Source of the DNA: Hyperoplus lanceolatus
Lineage: Eukaryota; Chordata; Actinopteri; Uranoscopiformes; Ammodytidae
Assembly: GCA_026929865.2 (NCBI GenBank)
Contig: CM049414.1
Span: 4,671,001 to 4,735,000 of the forward strand
Direction of reading: 5' to 3'
DNA: 64,000 nt
The notes below the pieces were generated by a model. The model had not been told where the DNA came from, did not search any database, and was given only the letters and a program-made list of their open reading frames with translations. Made by a program: the position numbers and the translations under genes. Of this stretch, positions 12,901 to 20,039 are shown in pieces (within the stretch, counting starts at the first letter, position 1; every line of letters begins with the position of its first letter).

Positions 12901-13379
12901 GGGTGGCCGCCCACCCTGGCCCCTGGCTACCGCCGGCCCTGGAGACCATCAGTGCGAATAATTTTTATATTGTTTTTCTTCATACCTTTGTCATGAGTAT
13001 GCTCAACCCAGGAACTATGCTGGCGTAGAAAAAACACTACCGCTTTTGTCCAAAGGGGGTGCAAGAATGAACACAAACTGAAAGATCCTCGGAGGACCTT
13101 TAGAAGTCCTACACTATTAGTCATAGTAACACGTAATAGATGTCTTGGGCCTTCAAGACAAAAAACCTTCTATTTACATAGATGAAACAGGCTAGGAGCG
13201 ACAAACTGAATCAGTTTGACAAGACTGTACGTGACTGTGTTAAATGTGTCCACATATTTTTTGATTGGCCTGTCTATTCTTTCCTCCTTCAGGGCCCCTG
13301 CTACATCAACTTTGATCGTTTCCCTGCTGATCAGAGCAAGGCAGAGGAGGAGTTCTCCGGCTGGGACCGTGACTTCTAA
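1197..13379 (+). CDS. prkg3: cGMP-dependent protein kinase, divergent third paralogue (5' end outside window)
   Basis: Serine/threonine kinase activated by cGMP. Twenty exons join in frame: 1197-1259, 1390-1516, 1698-1864, 1968-2081, 2373-2478, 2649-2712, 3020-3097, 3237-3325, 3775-3840, 4053-4100, 4200-4241, 4680-4791, 5388-5524, 5659-5748, 6225-6366, 6976-7139, 7429-7545, 7926-7988, 8902-8977, 13293-13379. They total 1952 nt, i.e. 2 nt of a split codon plus 649 residues and TAA. Numbering below counts from the first complete codon. Order: coiled coil (1-20), pseudosubstrate-like RVAVVASE (38-45), cNMP site A ([12 protein letters not shown] at 151-153), site B (FGEQAL, RTA at 273-275), kinase with GVGGFG (349-354), Lys371, YRDLKPEN (Asp465), DFG (483-485), APE (507-509), C-terminal SGWDRDF. 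The Thr after Arg in both sites is the known cGMP-selectivity residue. PKG1 is about 670-690 residues, so roughly 20-40 N-terminal residues are missing. Identity as a PKG is firm; the prkg3 symbol is tentative and it may be labelled PKG 1-like elsewhere. Confidence 0.9.
1390..1516 (+). CDS. prkg3: PKG exon: linker with pseudosubstrate-like segment
   Basis: Acceptor CTTCAG, donor GTTGGT; joins in frame on both sides. Fragment residues 21-62. RVAVVASE (38-45) sits where PKG1/PKG2 carry the autoinhibitory GISAEP/GVSAEP-type segment. The donor GTTGGT is weak but is the only choice that keeps the frame into the next exon. Confidence 0.8.
1698..1864 (+). CDS. prkg3: PKG exon: start of cNMP-binding domain A
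   Basis: Encodes [20 protein letters not shown] and the first beta strands of the cyclic-nucleotide fold, including [13 protein letters not shown]. It aligns position for position with the first cGMP domain of PKG1. Donor GTGTGC leaves one base of a split Ala codon. Confidence 0.9.
1968..2081 (+). CDS. prkg3: PKG exon: phosphate-binding cassette of site A
   Basis: Contains [17 protein letters not shown] (fragment residues 140-156). Glu142 and Arg151 are the conserved sugar- and phosphate-contacting positions. Thr152 is the PKG-type residue favouring cGMP over cAMP. Confidence 0.92.
2373..2478 (+). CDS. prkg3: PKG exon: end of site A, linker to site B
   Basis: Encodes [13 protein letters not shown], matching the PKG1 LWAIDRQ...TIM segment, followed by a lysine-rich stretch (NKSKKKREQ) that is more basic than in PKG1 or PKG2. 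Donor GTGAGT. Confidence 0.9.
2649..2712 (+). CDS. prkg3: PKG exon: start of cNMP-binding domain B
   Basis: Encodes [19 protein letters not shown] (residues 193-211), aligning with the PKG segment [20 protein letters not shown]. Acceptor CACACAG, donor GTTTGT; phase-correct. Confidence 0.85.
3020..3097 (+). CDS. prkg3: PKG exon: cNMP-binding domain B core
   Basis: Twenty-six codons, phase 0 at both ends, encoding [19 protein letters not shown], the standard second-site strand pair (PKG1: IIRQGARGDTFFIISKG). Confidence 0.92.
3237..3325 (+). CDS. prkg3: PKG exon: site B, first half of phosphate-binding cassette
   Basis: Ends with [13 protein letters not shown]. Glu264 is retained; PKG1 has FGEKAL here, so Lys is replaced by Gln. 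The Arg codon is split across the next intron. Confidence 0.9.
3775..3840 (+). CDS. prkg3: PKG exon: site B, second half of phosphate-binding cassette
   Basis: Encodes [20 protein letters not shown]. Arg273 and Thr274 keep cGMP-type binding. The spacing from FGE to RTA equals that of PKG1. Acceptor TTGCAG, donor GTGAGT. Confidence 0.9.
4053..4100 (+). CDS. prkg3: PKG micro-exon: hinge between site B and kinase
   Basis: A 48 nt exon encoding [15 protein letters not shown], flanked by TTCAG and GTGAGT. It is supported mainly by frame continuity with both neighbours. Confidence 0.8.
4200..4241 (+). CDS. prkg3: PKG micro-exon: hinge between site B and kinase
   Basis: A 42 nt exon encoding [14 protein letters not shown], with acceptor GCACAG and donor GTGAGT. 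The hinge is short and unlike those of PKG1 and PKG2. Confidence 0.8.
4275..4655 (-). mobile_element. tRNA-derived SINE in kinase-gene intron
   Basis: On the minus strand a tRNA-like head carries an A-box-like TGGCCTAGAGG and a B-box-like GGTTCAAACCC. It is followed by the common fish SINE body (TTGAGCAAGGCACTCAACCCC) and a tail resembling TTCGATGTAACAAG...AATAAAG. It ends about 25 bp before the acceptor of the exon at 4680. Confidence 0.65.
4680..4791 (+). CDS. prkg3: PKG exon: kinase glycine-rich loop
   Basis: Encodes [24 protein letters not shown]-type hinge followed by [11 protein letters not shown], identical to the PKG glycine loop. The chosen donor GTTGGT keeps frame and length to the next exon; a GTGTAT 3 bp downstream would break the frame. 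Confidence 0.88.
5388..5524 (+). CDS. prkg3: PKG exon: catalytic Lys and helix C
   Basis: Encodes [20 protein letters not shown] and [11 protein letters not shown]. Lys371 in AMK is the ATP-anchoring lysine, and Glu in helix C is present. It corresponds to PKG AMKILKKRHIVDTRQQEH. Confidence 0.92.
5659..5748 (+). CDS. prkg3: PKG exon: kinase hinge region
   Basis: Encodes [20 protein letters not shown] and GEIWTKLKE, matching [29 protein letters not shown] of PKG1. Donor GTGAGG. Confidence 0.92.
6225..6366 (+). CDS. prkg3: PKG exon: catalytic loop
   Basis: Encodes [20 protein letters not shown], then [11 protein letters not shown] with the catalytic Asp465. Acceptor TTTTCAG, donor GTGAGT. Confidence 0.94.
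6750..6972 (+). repeat. Imperfect (TG)n microsatellite abutting a splice acceptor
   Basis: Over 200 bp of TG with TTTATG and TTTG interruptions runs to within a few bases of the acceptor TGTGTGCAG of the exon at 6976. No normal pyrimidine tract is present between repeat and AG. Confidence 0.95.
6976..7139 (+). CDS. prkg3: PKG exon: DFG and activation segment
   Basis: Encodes [20 protein letters not shown] followed by [10 protein letters not shown] and the DxWSLGIL helix. At the activation-loop phosphosite PKG1 and PKG2 have TWTFCGTPEY; here it reads [10 protein letters not shown], so Thr is Ser498 and the conserved Cys is Val500. Exon length (164 nt) is not a multiple of three. Confidence 0.94.
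7429..7545 (+). CDS. prkg3: PKG exon: kinase C-lobe
   Basis: Encodes [19 protein letters not shown] and [11 protein letters not shown], matching the PKG segment ending LIKKLCR. Acceptor GCCAG, donor GTGAGA. Confidence 0.92.
7926..7988 (+). CDS. prkg3: PKG exon: C-lobe RLGN motif
   Basis: Encodes [20 protein letters not shown], corresponding to NPSERLGNLKNGVKDIQKH of PKG1. The conserved Arg of this AGC-kinase element is kept. Confidence 0.92.
8011..8172. repeat. AGAGTAGATGT-type minisatellite inside a stem
   Basis: Degenerate tandem copies of AGAGTAGATGT (about 8049-8140) are flanked by an inverted pair: GCCTAATAGCATAGCATAAT on the left and AATTATGCTATGAGGC on the right. The whole could fold into a stem with the repeat as loop. 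It starts about 20 bp after the exon at 7926-7988. Confidence 0.7.
8750..8812 (+). mobile_element. LINE 3' tail fragment
   Basis: GGCCTTGTATCTGAATTGTG followed by CTATAGATAAAATTGCCTT is the degenerate form of a tail also seen at 57083-57131 (CTATATAAATAAACTTGCCTT). This type of end is common on fish LINE insertions. Only the tail is present. Confidence 0.5.
8902..8977 (+). CDS. prkg3: PKG exon with non-canonical GC donor
   Basis: Encodes [18 protein letters not shown], matching WFEGFNWEGLRKGTLTPP of PKG1. The frame requires the join AAG|GCAAGT to the last exon, so the donor is GC rather than GT. GCAAGT after AAG is the usual context of GC-AG introns. Confidence 0.88.
9448..11227 (-). mobile_element. 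DNA transposon (pogo-like?) copy A, nested in the hAT element
   Basis: Bounded by inverted GGGGAGAGTGGCCTAAG and CTTAGGCCACTCTCCCC, each next to TA, consistent with a TA-duplicating (Tc1/pogo type) element. A related copy lies at 60150-61079 in the opposite orientation. On the minus strand 10245-10562 is open and contains [18 protein letters not shown] and [13 protein letters not shown], which resembles the tail seen on fish DDE transposases. No complete transposase is left. The pogo assignment is inferred. Confidence 0.6.
10490..10826 (+). mobile_element. LINE-like 3' tail carried inside element copy A
   Basis: The segment ends TGTACAGCACTTTGGACAGT...AAATACATTTTACTTACTTACTT, a LINE/SINE-type 3' end with an (ACTT)n tail. 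A related sequence occurs at 60480-60745 in inverted orientation inside copy B, so it was probably carried by the family before both copies moved. Confidence 0.55.
11384..12345 (+). repeat. Tandem duplication, two copies of a 481 bp unit
   Basis: TATAGTCTTTCCACTATTGC occurs at 11384 and again at 11865. The two units are near identical throughout, including a C-rich GGGGTATGCCCCCC block and the GACGAGGCTGAAATAG segment at the end. Parallel open frames in both units (11616-11810 and 12097-12291, minus) only reflect the duplication. Confidence 0.9.
13293..13379 (+). CDS. prkg3: PKG terminal exon
   Basis: Acceptor CTTCAG. Encodes [20 protein letters not shown] and ends FSGWDRDF followed by TAA. 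The SGWD-DF end is the signature C-terminus of PKG1 and PKG2 (SGWDIDF, SGWDKDF). Confidence 0.95.
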   Translation, partial: GPCYINFDRFPADQSKAEEEFSGWDRDF

Positions 13380-13510
13380 TATATATATGTTAGTCTTTTA
13401 ATGTTAAAAGGATCAAGAGTTGATCAAATCGCCCACATTGGGAGCAGACCGCAATAACCAGAGTTCAAGGCCACATGCTGGGCAGTAGAATGTTTGTGTT
13501 GTACAAAAAA

Positions 13511-13516
13511 AATAAA
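13511..13516 (+). terminator. Candidate polyadenylation signal of the PKG gene
   Basis: AATAAA lies 131 bp after the stop codon in an A-rich stretch, just before the MITE at 13537. The A-rich context makes it uncertain; another AATAAA occurs near 13967, beyond the MITE. Confidence 0.4.
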
Positions 13517-13536
13517 AAATAAAAAAACACACATAA

Positions 13537-13941
13537 AGCCCCTATCTCACTGTGCTGTCTCAGAAAATAGTCTCAGAGTCGTCGCAGGTGTCTTGAACGC
13601 GTCGCAAACCCTTCTCAATTTAGTTTCCGTCAGTCAGAAAGTGCGAGAAATGTGAGACAGCTTTGCGAGGGTTTGGCGACATTTGAAACTAAATTGCGAC
13701 TGATTTGAGACAAAAATGAGACTGACATTCCGTTCGTGCGACGCTCGCCAAACGTTCGCCAGATGTTCCCGAGACATAAATGCGAGCTCCCGACAAGTCT
13801 TGGCCAGGACATTCGCAAACGTGTCGTCAGGAACCATCTCAGTGAGACTGCAAGTGAAAATTGTTGCTAATTTGCATATTTTCTCGCAATTTAGTGTCTC
13901 CAACTTGTCGCTAACTGTCGCAGCCCAGTGAGATAGGGGCT
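13537..13941. mobile_element. 405 bp MITE with TAA duplication
   Basis: Termini AGCCCCTATCTCACTG and CAGTGAGATAGGGGCT are inverted repeats, flanked by TAA on each side (13534-13536 and 13942-13944). A 3 bp TAA/TTA duplication is typical of PIF/Harbinger elements. The interior is unusually rich in GTCGC/GCGAC and GTCTCA/TGAGAC words and has no long open frame of its own. Confidence 0.8.
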
Positions 13942-13944
13942 TAA

Positions 13945-16900
13945 CCCATTTCATACTAATTTGGTTAATAAATTAGAGTTGAAATGCAAGGAAACGCCAC
14001 TTCCAAAGTATTCATTAACAGTTCTCTGTTGCTGTGGAGAGCTGAGCATCCAGCAGACTGAAGGGCCAAAAAACATGAGGAAGTGTTAAGAAAAGATGTT
14101 TGGACATTATTATTTTTTTATTCAACACGAAGAGATTCGGTGCCCCGATGAAGAAGTGTGAATGATGTCATCCATCCACACTTCCCACTGATTAGAATAG
14201 AACACCCTGCTGAGGGGCTCACTAACTGAAGAATAGTATAGGCCAGAGTCATTATACAAGCCCTACAAAAGGTTCAGTCCTTACCAAACCTGACTGAATG
14301 AAACCAATACTGATCTCAGATCCGTATTGTACAGCGTTTATTGTTCTTTTGGATTCATGTTTTTAGTTTTAGAGATCAAAACTCGCTTAACTGCTTCTAG
14401 CAAAAGCTGATAAATGCTTAAAGCTTTTTTTTTAATAAACTGTCACTTTCTTGTTGAGTTTAAAATATTTTATAGCTCTATATCTCCGTTGATCACAGAC
14501 TCAAAGCGCTTTCATTGTTTTTTGTACACATTCACCCATCACACACACATTCATACACCGCACACTACCACGCAGGGTAGGCTTAGCACTGGTGCGGTAA
14601 CTAAGCTAACTATCGGAGCAATTTGGGGTTCAGTGTCTTGCTCAGGGACACTTCGACGTGGGGGGGGCCCCCCCAGAGGCGAATACCTTACCCACTTGGA
14701 CCTTGCCGCCCCATATAATAACGTGCCTCCCCTTTTTGTGTGTGTGCAGGTAATCTTAATGCACCTTGATTGTACTTATAAAATATTTCATAACACCTTA
14801 ATGACAGATTTCTACATGACTCAAGTTTAGTAAATAAAAAGTGCTCTTATACGCTTACATGACCCGGCTCTGTTTGTATATATTCACTCACCATTTACTT
14901 GTAATAAGAGCAAATCCCAAGTGGGAGAAGGTGTACTTTTAATTGTTTTACATGGTGTGGCCAAATGAGCCAAATACTGTGCTTTGTTATCAGGTGTGTA
15001 TGTGTATGGATGGTAAGAGCCTGAAATGTAACAATGACCTGACATTTAATAAAAAAGAATGAAATAAAACCCACAATGTAATAACTGGCTGATAATGTAA
15101 CAAAATGCTGAGCCCAATACATAATAACTTTTTGCCCAAAATGTAGCAACTTATGACATTTTGAGTCACTCATACATTAAGGAGCGAGAAATCTTTTTTT
15201 ATTGTGTATTATCAAAGTTTTTGTGTTTGAACACTTTGAGCCTTGAATCACATTAGGACTATTGAAAGACTGCTTTTATTGAAACTGCACTCTACATTGG
15301 AGCATGTAGCCCTTTAATCCAACATGTATTGACTCACTCTATAATGTAATACAGTTATGACACAAGCAGAAGAAAAATATTATGCTTGGTCCATAATGTA
15401 ATAACTAACTCTCAAACAGCCTTGTGGTTGTGAACAGCCTTGTTTTACACCTGCATTGTACATGGGACATGAATGAACAGACTATCATCGGATCAGGCTT
15501 TTTTCTTGTTGTTCTAAAATTTGCATAACGTGTTCGTACTCTGTCACATCAGTTCATTCCTCCTGAAGACCTCAATCTGTAACAACAACCCTGCGTTCAA
15601 ATCCCCATATACTTCCCTACTATTTAGTATGCCTGAAAAAAAAATAGAATGTCCCAATACATGCATGTCAATTGCAGTAGCCTGAAAATATATAGAAGCC
15701 CCACTAACCCCGACAGCACTTTGGAGTATTCGTCTTTATTCTTGATATTTCTCGACATAATGATAAAAAAAATCCTTATCTGATTTTTTCCCCCTCCTGT
15801 GGCCCTAAAACTCTTCTGTACTTTAGTATGTAGTTTAGTAAAAAGAAAGAGTATGTGATTTGGAGCGCAAGGCAAGTCGCAATTAAATTCAAACAGTAGT
15901 AGAAAGTGTACTTGCATTCAATAGTGGATTATTTGCGGTACCAAGATGGTGTTTGTGCATCAAACGCATCTACAGTGTCCGTGATCATCATAATAAGGAC
16001 AAATGTTACCCTTTGCAAAGGTGTTCAAGTTGATTTGCTTTGCTGGTAGAACTAGGCAAAGTGGGCTCTTTGTTCTATGACAATTAGATTGTGTTAATGT
16101 AAATTTATGCAAACGTTTAATTACAGTTTACAAAATAAAGCAGATTGAAAACCAAAAAATACCAGGAGCCTTAATGCATTTTAGGCTTCATTAATTCTTC
16201 TTCTTGACGGCATATATGCTGCTAATTGGTCCCACGCTGAAATGTAGTTTTAAAACCCTTTTGTTATTTAGTGCTCACATAGTGAATTCCATGAAATCAA
16301 TTTGTGCTTACTACACGGAATTCAAACAAAAGAAAGTGGGGGCCATGAAAGCACCTATTGCAATTATTTTTCACTACAGGCTCTTTAATGAGTTATGCCT
16401 TATTATTATTATTTTATTATTATTTTGGGTTTATTTTATTTTAAGCTTTTTTAGAAGGAAACAAAGACACATACACACAATACACCACTCCATTATTAAT
16501 TATCGGAGGTTCTTTTACTACCATTGTATTGGTAACCAGAGTAGGCATAATGTATTAACTGAAGATCCATAAACATCGCTACACATTTTCCATCTTACTA
16601 TAGTGCTAATGTCACATACCACTGAACCATTGTGCATGATGAGTGACGCAACGAGACGATGCAACCAGGAAAACCTCAAATTGTGTGAAAAAATCATTTG
16701 TCTAATAAAATGAAAACTAAATGTATGAAAGACGACAAAAACATATGACATTCATGTTCGTTTAATGTGTATTCTTGAGGAAAGTTAAAGTCCTTGTCAC
16801 ACCACACAGATGTTCATCTGCTTTCATCTTTTGGCTCTTCAAAGAATGTGTAAGTCACTATGTCAAGATCTCACTTTTGTAGATCCTGGTCTTTGAACAT

Positions 16901-18929
16901 ACTTAAAAATTCCATCCAGGGGGGCTCGACGGGGTCTGATCTCCCTCGCTCCCTCGCTTTGTGGGGAATGTGCACTGAGCCCAGTGTGAGAGCATTGACT
17001 CCTAGTTTTTAGACCACCAAGAGAAGGCAGCTCATTTGTGTCGCAGCAGGCCATAGTTTGGTTTTCTCTTCTCTTGTTTGTCTAGTTTAGCCTTTATAGA
17101 TGTTCTTTCTGGTCGAGTTTTTTACCGTGAGCTGTATTGAGTTAATTAGACTGTGCAGACTAATTTTTTGCTGTGTCCAGTCCACTTATGGATGCTCTGC
17201 TGTTTGCTCTTGATGTTAGTGAGTCTGAGTGGGGCATCTGTGTATGTCTGTTCAGGGCAAGTCCTGGTAAATGATTAACTCGCCTGCTCACCTCCCAGTG
17301 ATTTTAATGCGCCCCACTTTCTGCCTCACTTAATCTAATTTTTTTTGTAAGTCCTCTTCTGTTTTTCTCAGCGTCAAGGTCCATCAGAGGTATCCTTTTT
17401 CCCCTGAGGATTTAGTCTTTAATAGGAGGCATTTCCTTTATTATTCATCATTTGCATAAACCTTGCACCACATTGTTTGTTCATTTCCCTCATGTGGGTT
17501 GCTTTTATAAACTGACACGAGCTGATTGACAGCACAGTCACATTCCTTACGTAAGCGTATGTGTGTTGACAACATGTATTGAGTCGACATATTGCTTGTT
17601 ATCTGTAAGAAGCCTTTGTTTTTTCTGAGTGTGTGCAGAAACAAGTTCTTGCTGATCCTACAAGCATTATGTGCATGCTTATGTAACCATTACCAACAAC
17701 AACCTAAATCTGTCCAAATAAAATATTAAAGCTAGTAATACATTACATTTTGGTAATTTAAAAGTGTCTGGTTTCACTTATTCCTGTAAAAAAAATATAT
17801 ATCCAATATTCAATATTCACTCTACCTTAAACACTGTTTTTTTTGCATCTGTCAACTCCCGAGGGAAGCATCTGCTAAATGCGCCACTGTTTTGGCTAAT
17901 TACTCGCTAACTTTCTCCGTTAGCTGTTTGGTGCTAGCTAAATATAGCTTACATCAGGTCTAATCAGAGCTGACAACAGCTGGCCTGCTGCAAGGTTGAT
18001 AAGAGTGAAATCGCTGAAAGAATTGGCACCTATGATTTAATATATTTTTTTCTCTCACTCACCTGTTTAAGTGTGAATAAAATAAAATAATGTTTGGTAG
18101 CACATAGTCTTTTCCCAAATTCATTATCAGTTGATATACCTTGTTCACTCAGTGGTTAAACAAACGGTGTACTTCCCAAGATACTGATTAGATCCGCCTT
18201 GCCGTGTATAATTTACCGCACTGCAGATAGTCGCTTGTGTATGCATAGTATAACAGCACATGCAGCATAAATATTTTGTATGCAGCACCTCAATTCAAAA
18301 ACATGCTTTGGTTAAGTGCCAGTAATCACTGTGTTATGAAACATTTTAATTGAGGCGTCGGTCTTGAATTAATTACAGTCTCGAAAGAATCCCCTGCAGT
18401 TTTTCTCGATGATTTTGCCAGTGCAACTTTTGAATAAAATCCCCCTTTTAAGCTCTTGAGACACTGGTGATGACTTTCTCCTTCAGTGTGTGTTGATGAT
18501 TGACCTTCTCCATTAAAACGTCATTATCTCTGACGAAGGCCTGCTCACTCACAAAGAAGAGACAAGTGATGACAACAATGTTTGTGCAGACAGTGGTAAG
18601 TGATCTCTCTGTCCCTTTGCACATTCGAAAAGGCGGGCTAAATGTTATTTCAGATTTCCCCAAAAAGCCAAAGACTTTTTTGCACACCAATCAAAATAAC
18701 AGGAGTTGTGTTGTGCGTGAATCCTCTGTGTGTATAGATTGAGCTTAAGCTGCTTTCCCATTTGACCTCTAGTTTGCGTTCTCTTGTGCATGAGTGCACT
18801 ACAATCCCTCTCCAACAGCTGCACTTATAGGCGCTCAGAATTTCTCTTTTCTATTCTTCAACAGAAACAAACAAAAAAATGTTGTGTGTGTGAACTGTAC
18901 AGTAACAGGGGAAAACAACTTAACCTCAT
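13945..18929. other. Intergenic DNA, no supported gene
   Basis: About 5 kb of AT-rich sequence. Apart from a SINE remnant (14470-14715) and a scattered ATAATGTAAYAA-type motif (15020-15430), I see only short open frames without recognisable domains. Confidence 0.6.
14470..14715 (-). mobile_element. SINE remnant
   Basis: Carries the fish SINE body in reverse orientation: GACTCAAAGCGCTTTCATTG at one end and GGGGTTCAGTGTCTTGCTCA further on. It resembles the reverse complement of the element at 51470-51728. The head is degraded. Confidence 0.55.
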
Positions 18930-20037
18930 ACAATGGCTCTTTCGATCATCCAAGGATTTTGGTGATAAGCAACACTGGCGCACCCCAAGGAACAGTACTT
19001 TCACCCTTCCTCTTTACCATCTACACCTCTGACTTCAGCTTCAACTTTAGAACTTGTCACCTCCAGAAATGTTCCGATGACTCCTCCATCGTGGGCTGCA
19101 TCAGTGAGGACAGGGAGAACGAGTACAGAGGTGTGGTGGAGGACTTTGTCAGATGGGCAGAGGAGAATCACCTCCAGCTCAACATCGGCAAGACCAAGGA
19201 GCTGGTGGTGGACTTCCGCCGGAAGAGGAAGCCCCCAAACCCTATAACCATCCAGGGGGTTGAAATAGAGACGGTGGATTCGTATAAATTCCTTGGAGTA
19301 CACATCAACAATAAACTGGACTGGTCAGACAACACAGAGGCCCTCTACCGGAAGAGTCAGAGCAGACTCTTCTTCCTCAGGAGGCTCAGGTCGTTTAATG
19401 TGTGTGGCAGGCTACTAAGGACATTTTATCAGTCTGTGGTAGCCAGCACGCTGTTCTTCGCTGGGGCGTGCTGAGGAGGAGGCATCAAGGCTGGGGAGTC
19501 CAACAGACTCAACAAGCTGAGGAAAGCCAGCTCTGTTGTGGGACTTGAGCTGGACAGTCTGGAGGTGGTGGTGGAGAGGAGGACGATGGACAAATTCAAG
19601 TCCATCCTGGGCAACCCCTCCCATCCCCTCCATGCTGAGCTGTGGCAGATGAGGAGCACCTTCAGCCACAGATTCATGTTCCCCAGGTGCAAGACGGAGC
19701 GCTTCAGGTGCTCCTTTGTGCCGGCAGCCATCAGGCTGTTCAACAGTGCCTGATGTTTGTGTTTGTGTATGTCAATGCGTCTGCATATACATGTGTGTGT
19801 GTTCAGGTACGCATGTATGTGTGTAAATGCATCACTAATCATCATTGGTTCTGTTTGTCTTGTTGTTGTCCTTCCTTTAATTATAAGTGTCTACTTGTGC
19901 ATTAGCACTTTGTATTTATTGTATTTATTGCATCGTCATTTTTATCTTGTGTCCTTCCACTGCTGCTCGGCTGTTGCAACAAACAATTTTCTCCTACGGG
20001 GGATTAACACAGTTGTATCTTATCTTATCTTATATGA
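18930..20037 (+). pseudogene. 5'-truncated LINE (L2/CR1-like) reverse transcriptase with one nonsense codon
   Basis: Reverse transcriptase C-terminal half of a non-LTR retrotransposon. It shows GAPQGTVLSPFLFT, then SDDSSIVGC where the active-site box (normally [Y/F]xDD) lies, then LNIGKTKELVVDFRRKR and YKFLGVHINNKLDW. The frame stops at TGA (19472-19474) and resumes in the same frame to 19753 (VVERRTMDKFKS, NPSHPLHAELW), so a single TGG-to-TGA type change explains the break. The element ends with a pentamer tail (ATCTT repeats near 20020-20035), typical of fish L2-type LINEs. It has no 5' region and is not autonomous. Confidence 0.85.
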
Positions 20038-20039
20038 AG

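Larger units (their letters stand above)
9186..12941 (+). mobile_element. Non-autonomous hAT-like element with 8 bp target duplication
   Basis: Left end CAGGCCCGG and right end CCGGCCCTG are hAT-type termini. They are flanked on both sides by the direct repeat GAGACCAT (9178-9185 and 12942-12949), the 8 bp duplication typical of hAT insertion. The 3.76 kb interior holds other repeats (9448-11227 and 11384-12345) and no recognisable hAT transposase. A second hAT-like terminus (CTCAGGCCGGCTCTG, near 12650) suggests further nesting. Confidence 0.75.
9098..13102 (+). mobile_element. MITE split by a nested insertion
   Basis: The two halves (9098-9185 and 12942-13102) match the left and right parts of the intact 254 bp copy at 58159-58412: AAAGGTGCTACAAGG at the left, CTTTTGTCCAA and TCCTCGGAGGACCTTTA at the right. 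The interruption is the hAT-like element at 9186-12941. Confidence 0.8.

Noticed and set aside
13634-13954. 106-residue minus-strand frame
   Set aside because: It lies within the TIR-bounded MITE 13537-13941 and has no family resemblance.
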